64,000 bases of DNA from Burkholderiaceae bacterium (GTDB lineage Bacteria; Pseudomonadota; Gammaproteobacteria; Burkholderiales; Burkholderiaceae_B), in contig JAOATE010000089.1 in NCBI GenBank assembly GCA_030158305.1, forward strand, positions 26,224 through 90,223, in the 5' to 3' direction. Both the position numbers and the translations under genes were made by a program. Numbering within the stretch: the first letter of the stretch is position 1; each line of letters starts with the position of its first letter. Of the stretch, positions 45,926 through 55,154 are shown in pieces. The notes below the pieces were generated by a model. That model made no database searches. It was not told the origin of the DNA and saw only the letters and a list, made by a program, of their open reading frames with translations.

Positions 45926-45982
45926 GTGACGAAAGGGGTGTTTGATTTTGCTGAGCAAAATTCAAAGCACCCCTTTTGTCAC
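45926..45982 (+). terminator. Long hairpin terminator of the methionine-synthase-like gene
   Basis: A 57-nt inverted repeat: outer stem GTGACGAAAGGGGTG with CACCCCTTTTGTCAC (15 bp, one G-U), then an inner A/T-rich stem around GCTGAGC with one bulge. The inner 26-nt core (45941-45966) reappears in reverse orientation at 46066-46091. Confidence 0.75.
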
Positions 45983-46052
45983 TTCTTAATGATGATCGAG
46001 ATTCATCAATAGCAATCTAATCTTAAGAAAATCTCGGTGCTTAGAACCCATA

Positions 46053-46104
46053 GAAAATGGAGTGATTTGAATTTTGCTCAGCAAAATCAAACACTCCAGT
46101 TTTC
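46053..46104 (-). terminator. Long hairpin terminator of the mscS gene
   Basis: Outer stem GAAAATGGAGTG pairs with CACTCCAGTTTTC (one bulge). The inner A/T-rich stem contains the exact reverse complement (46066-46091) of the core of the neighbouring hairpin at 45941-45966. On the minus strand it lies 46 bp after the mscS stop, so it is probably that gene's terminator. Confidence 0.65.
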
Positions 46105-46149
46105 AAAACTCAAAAAGAACGCTCAAACCTCAAAAAGAACTAAAACCAC

Positions 46150-46974
46150 TTAAGTCTGCTGCGAAACAAACACCGTTTGAGCTGGCATAGGCGCTGGAAA
46201 GCCAGCCGCAATCAGGCTCTCACGAATCACACGGTTCGTATCAAAATAAACCTGCCAATAATCATTGTTGCTACAAAACGGACGCACAGCCAACACCGGC
46301 CCCAACGGACTGAACTCCAAAATCTCGACCACTACACCAGGCTCGGCCAACACATTTGGAATTGCAGCGACCTTTTCACGCAACAACTGCATGGCTGCAT
46401 TGTGATCCGCCGCACCCGACAATTGACACTTTAAATCCACGCGACGGAACGCGTTGTGACTAAAGTTTTGAATATTGTCAGCAAAGATCTTGTTGTTACC
46501 CACCATCACCTGCACATTGTCAGGCGTATTGATCGTGGTCGTAAACAAGCCCAATTCCATCACTGTACCGGTCACACCCGCCACCGTCACAAAGTCACCG
46601 ACCTTGAGTGGACGCAACACCACCATGAACGCGCCCGCAGCGAAGTTTGCCAGTAAGCCAGACCAGGCCACACCGATGGCCACACCCGCCGCCGCGATCA
46701 AGGCCGCGAAGGTTGTCGTCTGAATGCCAAAGTATCCAAGAATACCAATCACTAACAATACGTTGAGCGTGACCGTGATGATAGAACCCACATAGCGCAA
46801 AACGGTTGGATCCATCTTTTGTTTTTCAAGCGAATGTCTCACCAAAGAGACCGCCGTCCCGATTAACCAACGACCCAATACCCAAAAAACGATCGCTGCC
46901 AACACCTTAATACCCACGTTCGTTGCTGTAGAAATGATCAGCTCTTGATAACGTGCAAAGTCTGCCTTATCCAT
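46150..46974 (-). CDS. mscS: Small-conductance mechanosensitive channel MscS
   Basis: The 274-residue protein has three N-terminal membrane segments, the pore-lining Gly/Ala-rich TM3 (AAAGVAIGVAWSGLLANFAAG) and the cytoplasmic MscS beta-domain, GDFVTVAGVTGTVMELGLFTTTINT then VGNNKIFADNIQNFSHNAFRRVDL. Length and organisation match E. coli MscS. It opens on membrane tension to relieve hypo-osmotic stress. It is monocistronic, with CAAAGGAG-like sequence upstream of the ATG. Confidence 0.95.
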   Translation of the reverse strand: MDKADFARYQELIISTATNVGIKVLAAIVFWVLGRWLIGTAVSLVRHSLEKQKMDPTVLRYVGSIITVTLNVLLVIGILGYFGIQTTTFAALIAAAGVAIGVAWSGLLANFAAGAFMVVLRPLKVGDFVTVAGVTGTVMELGLFTTTINTPDNVQVMVGNNKIFADNIQNFSHNAFRRVDLKCQLSGAADHNAAMQLLREKVAAIPNVLAEPGVVVEILEFSPLGPVLAVRPFCSNNDYWQVYFDTNRVIRESLIAAGFPAPMPAQTVFVSQQT

Positions 46975-47134
46975 TGATTTAATACTCCTTTAACAATGGC
47001 GAAACGGTAGAATGTTTAACAACAATTCTCAATACGCTAGTTGGGATACGCCAAACCATCGAAATTTGTATTAATTACCACTAGCGTCCTGTTAAGATTT
47101 ATTCGTGTGTCACACCAATAACAAAGAGGTAATC

Positions 47135-48439
47135 ATGCATCTCAACTTCGCTCGTACTACCATTGCTTCAGCCCTGATCGCTCTTTTTATGCCGATCACC
47201 GCGCACGCTGAGACAATCTCAGTCGTCACCTCCTTCCCCAAGGAGCTCACGACGGCCTACAAAAAAGCCTACGAGGCCAAGTATCCGAACGACAAAGTTG
47301 AGATTCTGAACAAAAACACCTCGGCGGGTATTGCCTACGTGCGTGAACAAACTGCGGGCGCACGACCAGAAATCTTTTGGGCCTCAGCTCCAGATGCGTT
47401 TGAGGTCCTCTCTAATCAAAAGTTGTTAGTCAACATCGGCCCGGGCAATCCAGATATTCCAGCCAAGGTGGGTAACTATCCCGTCAACGATCCACAAGGT
47501 TTCTATCGCGGCCAAGCCCTTGCTGGCTACGGCATGATGTGGAACACACGCTATATGAAAGCCAACAAGTTACCTGCTCCCAAAGAATGGGCAGACTTGG
47601 TCAAACCCATCTACTTTAGCCACCTTGCAATCTCAAGCCCTTCGCGCTCAGGCACGACCCATCTGACGGTTGAAACCATCCTGCAAGGCGAAGGCTGGAC
47701 GAAAGGCTGGGAACAAGTATTAAAAATTGGTGGCAATAGCGCCGCTATCACAGAACGCAGCTTTGGCGTACCTGACGGCGTCTCGAACGGTCAGTTTGGC
47801 ATTGGCCTCGTCATCGACTTTTTTGGACTGGCTGCTAAAAACTCAGGCATGCCCGTAGACTTTGTGTATCCCTCCGTGACCTCAATCGTCCCAGCCAATA
47901 TCGCATTGATTGACGGTGCCAAATCGCCAGAGGCCGGCAAACGTTTTATCGAATTTACGTTGTCTGAAGAAGGCCAAAAGCTCCTGCTGCAAAAAGACAT
48001 CAGCCGACTGCCAGTGCTGCCAGCCATCTATAAACAGGCGCCCGCAGACTACCCCAACCCCTTTAGCGGCAAAATTCAGGCTAAAGTGAATTTCGACTCT
48101 GAACTTTCTGAGTCGCGCTACATGGTTGTTCGATCGATGTTCGACCAAATGATCACCTTCCGCCATAAAGAATTGATCGCCGCGACCAAGGCCATCCACG
48201 AAGCTGAAAAACGCTTAGCCGGCAAACCAAACGCACAACTCGATCAAGCGCGTCAGCTTGCTTTTTCACCCGCTGTCGATGAAAACCAAATTAAAGATCC
48301 ACAATTGCTCAAATTATTTAAAGCCAAAAAATCTGATGCCGATGCCACACGCGCTAAAGCAAAAGTCGAAGAAGAATGGGCCAACCGAGCCAAAGACAAT
48401 TACGCGCGCGCCGTAACACTCGCGAACTCGGCTAAGTAA
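47135..48439 (+). CDS. ABC transporter periplasmic substrate-binding protein with long C-terminal extension (PgtC-like)
   Basis: About 434 residues. A signal peptide ends near AHAETIS, then an SBP_bac fold with SVVTSFPKELTTAYKKAYEA and PEIFWASAPDAFEVLSN; the latter resembles the phosphoglycerate-sensing PgtC group. Beyond the normal ~340-residue length it carries about 95 extra charged, helical residues (FRHKELIAATKAIHEAEKRL ... KAKVEEEWANRAKDNYARAV), probably coiled-coil. It heads an SBP-permease-ATPase operon. The ATG at 47135 with AAAGAGG upstream is preferred over the open frame from 47105. A terminator-like hairpin follows. Confidence 0.88.
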   Translation: MHLNFARTTIASALIALFMPITAHAETISVVTSFPKELTTAYKKAYEAKYPNDKVEILNKNTSAGIAYVREQTAGARPEIFWASAPDAFEVLSNQKLLVNIGPGNPDIPAKVGNYPVNDPQGFYRGQALAGYGMMWNTRYMKANKLPAPKEWADLVKPIYFSHLAISSPSRSGTTHLTVETILQGEGWTKGWEQVLKIGGNSAAITERSFGVPDGVSNGQFGIGLVIDFFGLAAKNSGMPVDFVYPSVTSIVPANIALIDGAKSPEAGKRFIEFTLSEEGQKLLLQKDISRLPVLPAIYKQAPADYPNPFSGKIQAKVNFDSELSESRYMVVRSMFDQMITFRHKELIAATKAIHEAEKRLAGKPNAQLDQARQLAFSPAVDENQIKDPQLLKLFKAKKSDADATRAKAKVEEEWANRAKDNYARAVTLANSAK

Positions 48440-48446
48440 TTCAGAC

Positions 48447-48468
48447 AAGGCCCTTCGGGGCCTTTTTT
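48447..48468 (+). terminator. Intrinsic terminator/attenuator between SBP and permease genes
   Basis: AAGGCCC TTCG GGGCCTT is a 7-bp stem with a stable TTCG-type loop followed by a six-T run. It lies 8 bp after the SBP stop and 18 bp before the permease start, so it probably lowers permease/ATPase expression relative to the binding protein. Confidence 0.85.
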
Positions 48469-48485
48469 AAAGGTACTCGATCACC

Positions 48486-50171
48486 GTGAAGCGCAACCAT
48501 CCGGGTTTGATTGCAATTGCAATCGCCATTGCATTATTTTTATTCATCTTTTTAATTGGTCCGATTTTAAGCGTCATATACACGGCGTTTACGGATGGTC
48601 AAGGCGGCTTTACTCTCTCGCACTTTCTCGCGTTCGCTGAAATTTCTCTCATGCGCGAATCGTTTGCTAACAGCCTGTTTGTAGCAGGCACCACCGTTGC
48701 GTGCGCAACAGTCATTGCCATTCCGCTTGCCTATTTGACGATGCGCTTTCAATTCCGGGGCGCGGTCTTGATCCAGACACTCGGAGTACTGCCCTTAGTC
48801 ATGCCCGCCTTTGTGGGTGCAGCCGCCATGCAGTTGATCTTTGGACGTTCGGGTGCGGTCAATCTGATCTTGATGGACAACTTCGGGATCAGCATTCCAG
48901 TCATGGAAGGTTTAAGTGGCATTATTTTTGTTGAAACTCTGCATTACTTCCCTTTTATCTTGCTAAATCTTTCTGCTTCACTGGCGACGATCGACTCCTC
49001 CATGGAAGAAGCGGGTCAAAATCTGGGCGCCTCTGGCTGGCGTCTATTTAGAAAAGTCATTTTCCCACTTGCACTACCTGGCTATATCGCCGGAGCCTCT
49101 CTTGTATTTATTAAGGTGTTCGATGATCTCGGCACGCCACTCGTGCTCAATGTCACCAATATGCTGGCTCCACAGGCCTATCTACGCGTCACGTCCATTG
49201 GTATCGAAGATCCTATCGGCTATGTGATCTGTGTGATCCTTGTGATATTTTCGATCGCAGCGATGGCCGGCTCTTGGTGGTTTGTCAAACGTCGTGACTA
49301 CGCCTTGGTTTCACGAGGAGGTGCGCAAGCCCCCAAACGCAAACTCACTAACTGGCAAACAGCTCTGGCCTATGGCTGGATTATTGGCATTCTGATGCTT
49401 GTTCTGTCACCGCATTTGGGCATCTTGTTGATGTCGCTCTTTAAAGTCTGGAGCTTTAGCGTACTGCCCGAACAATTCACGCTTGTGCACTACGCCACCA
49501 TCTTTACCGATGCAAAACAAATGATCTGGAACACAATTTTGTATTGTGGCCTGGCCGCGTTTGTCGACATCATCATTGGTGGCGCGATCGCCTATATCGT
49601 CATCCGAACCACCATTCCAGGTCGGCAGATTCTCGATCACTTGGTGACCGTTGCCTTAGCCATGCCAGGTCTAGTGCTTGGTATCGGCTATCTACGTGCC
49701 TTCCGCGGCATCGAGTTACCTTTCGGCGCCGGAGCATTTACCGCAAGCTGGTTAATTTTTGTGGTGGCCTATTCTGTCCGACGCCTTCCCTATGCGCTCC
49801 GATCTTGCATGGCAGCACTGACCCAAGTCCATCCTGCGCTCGAAGAGGCCGCTGAAAATATCGGTGCGGGTCGTTGGCGCACGATTCGTAAGATCGTCAT
49901 CCCCTTAATGATGGGCGGCCTGCTCGCAGGCTTTGTCACCAGCTTTATTACTGCGGCGGCTGAAATTTCAGAAACTATTTTGCTGACAAGCAGAGAAAGC
50001 CTGGCGCCCATGTCCTATGGAATTTATTTATATTTTCAGTCCATCGCAGGACGGGGACCCGGTGCTGCGCTGAGCGTGGTCGCCATCTCAATCGTTGCGC
50101 TCGGCACTTACATGACACATCGACTGGCGGCCGCCGCTACTCCTCATCAAAACGTTGGAAATCGAACATGA
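48486..50171 (+). CDS. ABC transporter permease, fused two-domain
   Basis: This 561-residue inner-membrane protein has two permease domains. EAA loops read MEEAGQNLGASGWRLFRKVIFP (about 172-193) and LEEAAENIGAGRWRTIRKIVIP in the second half. The architecture equals that of fused Fe(III)-type permeases but the cognate SBP is PgtC-like, so an organophosphate or other organic anion is possible. It starts with GTG and overlaps the ATPase gene by 4 bp. Confidence 0.9.
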   Translation: MKRNHPGLIAIAIAIALFLFIFLIGPILSVIYTAFTDGQGGFTLSHFLAFAEISLMRESFANSLFVAGTTVACATVIAIPLAYLTMRFQFRGAVLIQTLGVLPLVMPAFVGAAAMQLIFGRSGAVNLILMDNFGISIPVMEGLSGIIFVETLHYFPFILLNLSASLATIDSSMEEAGQNLGASGWRLFRKVIFPLALPGYIAGASLVFIKVFDDLGTPLVLNVTNMLAPQAYLRVTSIGIEDPIGYVICVILVIFSIAAMAGSWWFVKRRDYALVSRGGAQAPKRKLTNWQTALAYGWIIGILMLVLSPHLGILLMSLFKVWSFSVLPEQFTLVHYATIFTDAKQMIWNTILYCGLAAFVDIIIGGAIAYIVIRTTIPGRQILDHLVTVALAMPGLVLGIGYLRAFRGIELPFGAGAFTASWLIFVVAYSVRRLPYALRSCMAALTQVHPALEEAAENIGAGRWRTIRKIVIPLMMGGLLAGFVTSFITAAAEISETILLTSRESLAPMSYGIYLYFQSIAGRGPGAALSVVAISIVALGTYMTHRLAAAATPHQNVGNRT

Positions 50172-51247
50172 AATCGGTCGGTATCGAGATTAAAAATATT
50201 GCGCTGTCGTTTGGCTCTACTGCAGTGTTAAAAGACATCTCTCTGAGCATTCAGCCAGGAGAATTTTTTGCACTCTTGGGGCCATCTGGTTCTGGCAAAT
50301 CAACGCTCTTGCGTCTAATCTCTGGCTTTAACCAACATCAACATGGAGAACTGTTGATTGACGGTAAAGATGTGACGGGTACTCAACCCTGGTTGCGAAA
50401 CGTTGGTATGGTGTTTCAAAACTATGCGCTATGGCCGCACATGACGGTTGCTCAAAACGTAGCCTTTGGTCTCGAGGCACGTAAACTCCCCGCTGCAGAG
50501 ATTCGCACCAAGGTGGCCAGTGCGCTTGACCTGGTGGATATGGGAAGTCTTGCTAATCGCAGACCTGGTCAACTATCAGGTGGTCAGCAGCAGCGTGTCG
50601 CCATCGCCAGAACCCTCGCGATTGAACCTCAGGTTTTATTACTCGATGAGCCACTCTCTAACCTGGACGCTAAGCTGCGTACGCAAACGCGTCAGGAGCT
50701 TGTTCTCTTGCAACGGCGTTTGGGAATCACCACGATTTTTGTGACACACGATCAAGAAGAAGCCTTGACGACGTGCCACCGCATCGCAGTCATGGATCAA
50801 GGTGTGATTCAGCAAGTCGGTTCTCCGATGGATCTTTTCGATTTTCCGGTTAATCGGTTTGTGGCTCAGTTTGTGGGCTCGGTCAATCTGTTTTCTGGAC
50901 GTTTTATTACTGAAGGCGATCACCTACGGTTTGACTCTCCAACAATTGGTCTTCTCACTCTGCCAAAAGGCTTAGAGTTGCAAAGCACTGAAATGGATCT
51001 TGCCTTTAGACCCCACGCTGTTCGCTTTGTGGAGGATGCACATGCTCAATTACAAGATCATCTTGCCCTACAAGGCGTGATTGAAGACTCCGAGTTTCTC
51101 GGCGAATTTATCCGCTACGAAGTGCGTGTCGGGCAGGCGATGGTCAAAGCAGATATCCCTCATGCGCGTGGCGCAGCGCCTTTACAGATTGGCGCTCAGA
51201 TCCATTTGCGCATTCCCGCGCAAGAACTCAGATTTGTTACGGCTTAA
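50168..51247 (+). CDS. ABC transporter ATP-binding protein
   Basis: The 359-residue ATPase has Walker A GPSGSGKST, Q-loop VFQNYALWPHMTV, signature [20 protein letters not shown], Walker B LLLDEPLSNLDAKL and H-loop FVTHDQEEALTTC, with a TOBE-type C-terminal domain. It energises the fused permease upstream. A methyltransferase lipoprotein gene begins only 21 bp downstream, so that gene is probably cotranscribed. Confidence 0.92.
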   Translation: MKSVGIEIKNIALSFGSTAVLKDISLSIQPGEFFALLGPSGSGKSTLLRLISGFNQHQHGELLIDGKDVTGTQPWLRNVGMVFQNYALWPHMTVAQNVAFGLEARKLPAAEIRTKVASALDLVDMGSLANRRPGQLSGGQQQRVAIARTLAIEPQVLLLDEPLSNLDAKLRTQTRQELVLLQRRLGITTIFVTHDQEEALTTCHRIAVMDQGVIQQVGSPMDLFDFPVNRFVAQFVGSVNLFSGRFITEGDHLRFDSPTIGLLTLPKGLELQSTEMDLAFRPHAVRFVEDAHAQLQDHLALQGVIEDSEFLGEFIRYEVRVGQAMVKADIPHARGAAPLQIGAQIHLRIPAQELRFVTA

Positions 51248-51268
51248 CTCAGGCCACGGGATCACATC

Positions 51269-52129
51269 ATGCATAGTCGGACATTGACGCCGAGACTCTT
51301 CGCTACCTCGATTCTGTCTCTCTTGTTAGCAGGATGCGGAGCGCCCACTCCGGTCGTCGAGGCGTATCAGCCAACCATCGCACAAGAGGGTAAAGACGTT
51401 GTTTGGGTTCCAACACCGACTGATCTGGCCGAACGGCTATTAAAAGCCGCTAAGGTCAGATCCAATGACCTTGTCTACGATCTTGGTGCCGGGGATGGCA
51501 AAATTGCAATTCTTGCTGCGCAAAAATTTAAAGCCACTGCAGTGGGTGTTGAATTCAACCCAGATATGGCTGAATACGCCAGAAAAAATGTTCAACGTGC
51601 CGGAGTCTCTGACAAGGTCACCATCATCACAGGCGATATTTTCAAAGAAGATTTCTCCAAAGCATCTGTAGTGACGCTTTATCTCTTACCAGCACTCAAC
51701 CTCAAGCTCAGGCCCACATTGCTTGCAATGAAGCCAGGCACACGCGTGGTTTCCAATACCTTTACGATGGGATTGTGGATGGCCGACCAGACCATCCAAG
51801 GGGACAATGGCAATATTGGATACTTGTGGATCGTCCCTGCAAACGTCGAAGGACAATGGTCGATCACGGGGCTACCCGAGCTCGGATCATCGCCCGTTCA
51901 ACTCACCATCCGACAACAGTTCCAAGAACTCAACGGCACGCTGCTCTCAAATGATGGCCAATCCAGTCAAGCCATCTCAGGTCGACTCAACGGCTCCAGC
52001 TTATCGTTTGACTATCGTGATCAAACAGGGATGCTTCGTACAGTGGAGGCGACATTGACGAACGGTGAACTCAAGGGATTTTTGAAGGGTCAGCCCTCCT
52101 CGCCCCTTACGGCTCAAAAAACCTCTTAA
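51269..52129 (+). CDS. Exported class I SAM-dependent methyltransferase, lipoprotein-type
   Basis: A 286-residue protein with lipobox SLLLAGC (Cys about 22) followed by a Rossmann methyltransferase: PTIAQEGKDVVWVPTPTDLA, motif I LVYDLGAGDGKIAI, motif II VGVEFNPDMAEYA and GDIFKEDFSKASVVTLYLLP. The last ~75 residues form a separate beta-rich domain (QQFQELNGTL ... ISGRLNGSSLSFDY). A methyltransferase facing the periplasm is unusual because SAM is cytoplasmic. The post-motif region with DIFKEDFS and VVTLYLLP recalls FAM173/ATPSCKMT protein-lysine methyltransferases (inference). It is 21 bp downstream of an ABC ATPase gene. Two paralogues follow within 4 kb. Confidence 0.82.
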   Translation: MHSRTLTPRLFATSILSLLLAGCGAPTPVVEAYQPTIAQEGKDVVWVPTPTDLAERLLKAAKVRSNDLVYDLGAGDGKIAILAAQKFKATAVGVEFNPDMAEYARKNVQRAGVSDKVTIITGDIFKEDFSKASVVTLYLLPALNLKLRPTLLAMKPGTRVVSNTFTMGLWMADQTIQGDNGNIGYLWIVPANVEGQWSITGLPELGSSPVQLTIRQQFQELNGTLLSNDGQSSQAISGRLNGSSLSFDYRDQTGMLRTVEATLTNGELKGFLKGQPSSPLTAQKTS

Positions 52130-52214
52130 ACACCCCAGCCATCCTCACGTATACTCAATAGGCTGACTATTTAAACAATGCTTTTCAAACAAATCAGGCA
52201 CGAAGGAGATTCTT

Positions 52215-53204
52215 TTGATCCACTCAACATTTAAGCGCATCGCCACGAGAGTTGCACTAGGCGTCGTCACGGCTAGCACTGCACTTTTCGCACAAGCACA
52301 AACAGCAGCCACGTATCCTGAGCGTCCAGTCAAGATCATGGTTGGTTTTACTGCTGGCGGCACAACCGACGTGATCGCACGTGCAATCGCCAATGAGTTG
52401 CCAAGCCGCATGAAAGGCGCCAACTTCATCGTTGAAAACAAGCCAGGCGCAGGTGGCAACATCGCGACAGCTGATACCGTCAAAGCTGCTTCTGATGGCT
52501 ACACCATTTTGATGGCTTCCGTGGGTCCATTAACCATCAACCCATCCTTACAAAAGCTTGCCTATGACCCAATGAAGGATTTAGTGCCAATCATCTTGGT
52601 GGCTGACGTTCCAAACGTCTTGGTGGTCAATCCTGAAAAAGGCATCAAAAATTTCAAAGAATTTGAAGCTTATGTCAAAGCCAACTCTGGCAAACTCAAC
52701 TATGCCTCAACAGGTGTTGGTACCTCTGCACATCTGTCGAGCTTTATGCTGATGCAGCGCATGGGAATTGATGCCGTTCACATCCCCTACAAGGGTGCAG
52801 AAGCACTGAATGATTTGTTAGCAGGCCGAACTGAATTTATGTTTGCAACGATTCCGTCGGTTATCACACAAATCAAATCAGGCAAACTCATCCCAATCGC
52901 TGTGTCTAGCTTAGAGCGCTCACGCTCCATGCCTGAGGTCCCCACGATTGCCGAAAGCGGCTTTCCAGGCTACTCCTCTGGCTCATGGTTCGGCTTGCTC
53001 GCGCCCAAGGGCACACCAAAAGCGATCGTTGACAAACTGAATGCAGAAGTCAATGCCATCATGCCTAACCTCGAGCAACGTTTCATCGTTGCCGGTGCAG
53101 ATCCAGTTGGTAAAACTCCTCAGTTCTTTGCCGATTTCATGGCAAAAGAAACTGCCAAATGGAAAAAAGTGGTTGAGGACTCGAACGCAGCGAAAAAGCA
53201 GTAA
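52215..53204 (+). CDS. Bug/TctC-family periplasmic substrate-binding protein
   Basis: A 329-residue protein with a signal peptide ending near ALFAQAQ and the ligand loop KIMVGFTAGGTTDVIARAIAN then ENKPGAGGNIATADTVKA. PFPPGG is replaced by GFTAGG. The start is TTG with AAGGAG upstream. It is sandwiched between two exported methyltransferase genes; the following one starts 9 bp after its stop, so they are translationally linked. Confidence 0.9.
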   Translation: MIHSTFKRIATRVALGVVTASTALFAQAQTAATYPERPVKIMVGFTAGGTTDVIARAIANELPSRMKGANFIVENKPGAGGNIATADTVKAASDGYTILMASVGPLTINPSLQKLAYDPMKDLVPIILVADVPNVLVVNPEKGIKNFKEFEAYVKANSGKLNYASTGVGTSAHLSSFMLMQRMGIDAVHIPYKGAEALNDLLAGRTEFMFATIPSVITQIKSGKLIPIAVSSLERSRSMPEVPTIAESGFPGYSSGSWFGLLAPKGTPKAIVDKLNAEVNAIMPNLEQRFIVAGADPVGKTPQFFADFMAKETAKWKKVVEDSNAAKKQ

Positions 53205-53213
53205 TTCATACTC

Positions 53214-54050
53214 ATGCTTAGGGTCAGCGTAGCTGCTAGTCTATTAATCGGGCTGTTAAGTGGCTGCGCAACCCAACATGCAGGAACGGAGCGCTACCAA
53301 CCTCTGATGGCGCAGGGTGGCAAAGACGTCATGTGGATGCCAACCGCCAACAATCTTGTCACCGAAATGCTCGAGGCTGCCCAGGTCACCTCCACCGATG
53401 TGGTGGTTGACCTCGGCGCGGGTGATGGCAAAATACCCATCGAAGCGGCTAGGCGCTTTGGTGCCCGCGCTGTCGGGATCGAGTTCAATCCCGACCTCGC
53501 TGCATTGGCGAGGCGCAATGCTCAGCAAGCAGGTGTTTCTGATCGCGTCACGATTGTGACTGGCGACATATTCCAAGAAGATTTTTCTCACGCGACTGTT
53601 GTCACGCTCTATTTGCTGACACAACTGAATATCAAGCTCAAACCCACATTGCTTGCAATGAAGCCCGGGACGCGCATTGTTTCCAACACCTTTGCGATGG
53701 GCTCGTGGGAGCCAGATGCCACCATCCTTGCAGACGGTGAAGTCTCGGGATTCTTCTGGGTTGTGCCAGCAAAAGTTGAAGGTACCTGGGCATTCACAGG
53801 TTTCCCTGGCTGGCCAGAAGCGCAAGTCCGCATCAAGCAAAAAAGTCAAAAATTTGATGCAGACATGGTCCTTGATCAAACGCTCTCACGGCGTATTGAA
53901 GGCCATTTACGAGGCGCTCAAATCAGCTTTGATTTCAAAGATGATCGCGATCAGCCCCAAACGTTTGTCGGGATCGTCAGCGCAAACAAAATACATGGGA
54001 CGATCAAACAGATTCCCGGCAGCGTCGTCATTGCCACGAAAGAGCAATGA
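53214..54050 (+). CDS. Exported class I SAM-dependent methyltransferase, lipoprotein-type (second paralogue)
   Basis: The 278-residue protein has lipobox LLSGCATQ (Cys about 18) and the same methyltransferase core: motif I VVDLGAGDGKIPI, VGIEFNPDLAALA and GDIFQEDFSHATVVTLYLLT, then SNTFAMGSWEPDAT and a beta-rich C-terminal domain (QKSQKFDADMVLD ... FVGIVSANKIHGT). It has no ribosome site of its own and starts 9 bp after the Bug SBP stop, indicating coupled translation. The substrate is unknown. Confidence 0.83.
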   Translation: MLRVSVAASLLIGLLSGCATQHAGTERYQPLMAQGGKDVMWMPTANNLVTEMLEAAQVTSTDVVVDLGAGDGKIPIEAARRFGARAVGIEFNPDLAALARRNAQQAGVSDRVTIVTGDIFQEDFSHATVVTLYLLTQLNIKLKPTLLAMKPGTRIVSNTFAMGSWEPDATILADGEVSGFFWVVPAKVEGTWAFTGFPGWPEAQVRIKQKSQKFDADMVLDQTLSRRIEGHLRGAQISFDFKDDRDQPQTFVGIVSANKIHGTIKQIPGSVVIATKEQ

Positions 54051-54078
54051 CGACCTGGCCAGAGCATTTAATCATTGA

Positions 54079-55047
54079 TTACTTAATGCTGATGGCTGCG
54101 GCTTTGATAATTTTTGACCACGCAGTCGCCTCAGACTGAACGAGCTCACCTAAAGCAGCGGGTGTGCTGTAGCGCACATCGAGCCCTTGAGGACTGAGCT
54201 TCTCAGCCAGCGCCGGATTTGCCAGTACTTTTTTCAACGCTTCGTTGAGCTTGTTGACTGCTTCCTGAGGCGTGCCTGCTGGTGCAAACAATCCATACCA
54301 AGTGGTGTAACCAAACTCAGCCAGACCTGCCTTGGAGATCTCGGGAATACCCATTTTTTCAGCACCGGCACTGGGACCACTCATCCCGATCGCAACGACC
54401 GCGCCACGATCAATCAACGGCTTGAGCGAGGGCATGCTGCTAAACAAGGCCTGCACTTCACCAGAAGCCAGATCGGCGATCACCTGCGAAGTTCCTTTGT
54501 AGGGAATATGAACGGCATCGATGTTGGCTTGTGACTTGAACATTTCCATACCCAAGTGCGCCGCGCCACCTGTACCTGCTGAACCAAAATTCAACTTGCC
54601 AGGATTGGCTTTCGCGTACTCGATCAGCCCCTTCACCGATTTGACGCCAATTTTTGAGGTCACGACCAGTACATGTGGGCTCGTTGAAATCAGACTCACG
54701 GGTGCCAATTGCTTGGTGACATCGTCAAACTTTCCGGTCAACAAGGGATGAATCACCACTGTTCCAGAAGCCGCAAACAAAAGCGTATGGCCGTCAGCCG
54801 TCGCACGGTTCATGCTGTTGAGTGCGACAACACCTGATCCACCAGGTTGATTTTCCACCACCACTGACTTACCAAGGTCCTCGCCCAATAAACGAGCCAC
54901 TTCCCGCGCCACGAGATCAGCAGGACCGCCTGCAGCAAAGGGCACAATAAAAGAAAGAGACTTCGAAGGAAAAACTTGCGCCTGAGCAGTACCAACAATC
55001 GTGAGTGCCGCAAGCGCCGCACCAAGGAAACGCAAACCAATACGCAT
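54079..55047 (-). CDS. Bug/TctC-family periplasmic substrate-binding protein
   Basis: About 322 residues, signal peptide ending near GTAQAQV, ligand loop SFIVPFAAGGPADLVAREVAR and ENQPGGSGVVALNSMNRA. The ATG at 55047 with GGGGT upstream starts a normal signal peptide; the frame is open to 55071. It is transcribed against the methyltransferase genes on either side, so it has its own promoter in the 55048-55154 interval, shared divergently with the third methyltransferase. Confidence 0.9.
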   Translation of the reverse strand: MRIGLRFLGAALAALTIVGTAQAQVFPSKSLSFIVPFAAGGPADLVAREVARLLGEDLGKSVVVENQPGGSGVVALNSMNRATADGHTLLFAASGTVVIHPLLTGKFDDVTKQLAPVSLISTSPHVLVVTSKIGVKSVKGLIEYAKANPGKLNFGSAGTGGAAHLGMEMFKSQANIDAVHIPYKGTSQVIADLASGEVQALFSSMPSLKPLIDRGAVVAIGMSGPSAGAEKMGIPEISKAGLAEFGYTTWYGLFAPAGTPQEAVNKLNEALKKVLANPALAEKLSPQGLDVRYSTPAALGELVQSEATAWSKIIKAAAISIK

Positions 55048-55154
55048 ATAAAACCCCATAAAATCACACAAATCTGCTGGACAATGTTACTTGTTAAAAC
55101 ATAGCATAATCATGATTAATATGAATAATGGCAACCTTTTCAGGAGTAATGTCG

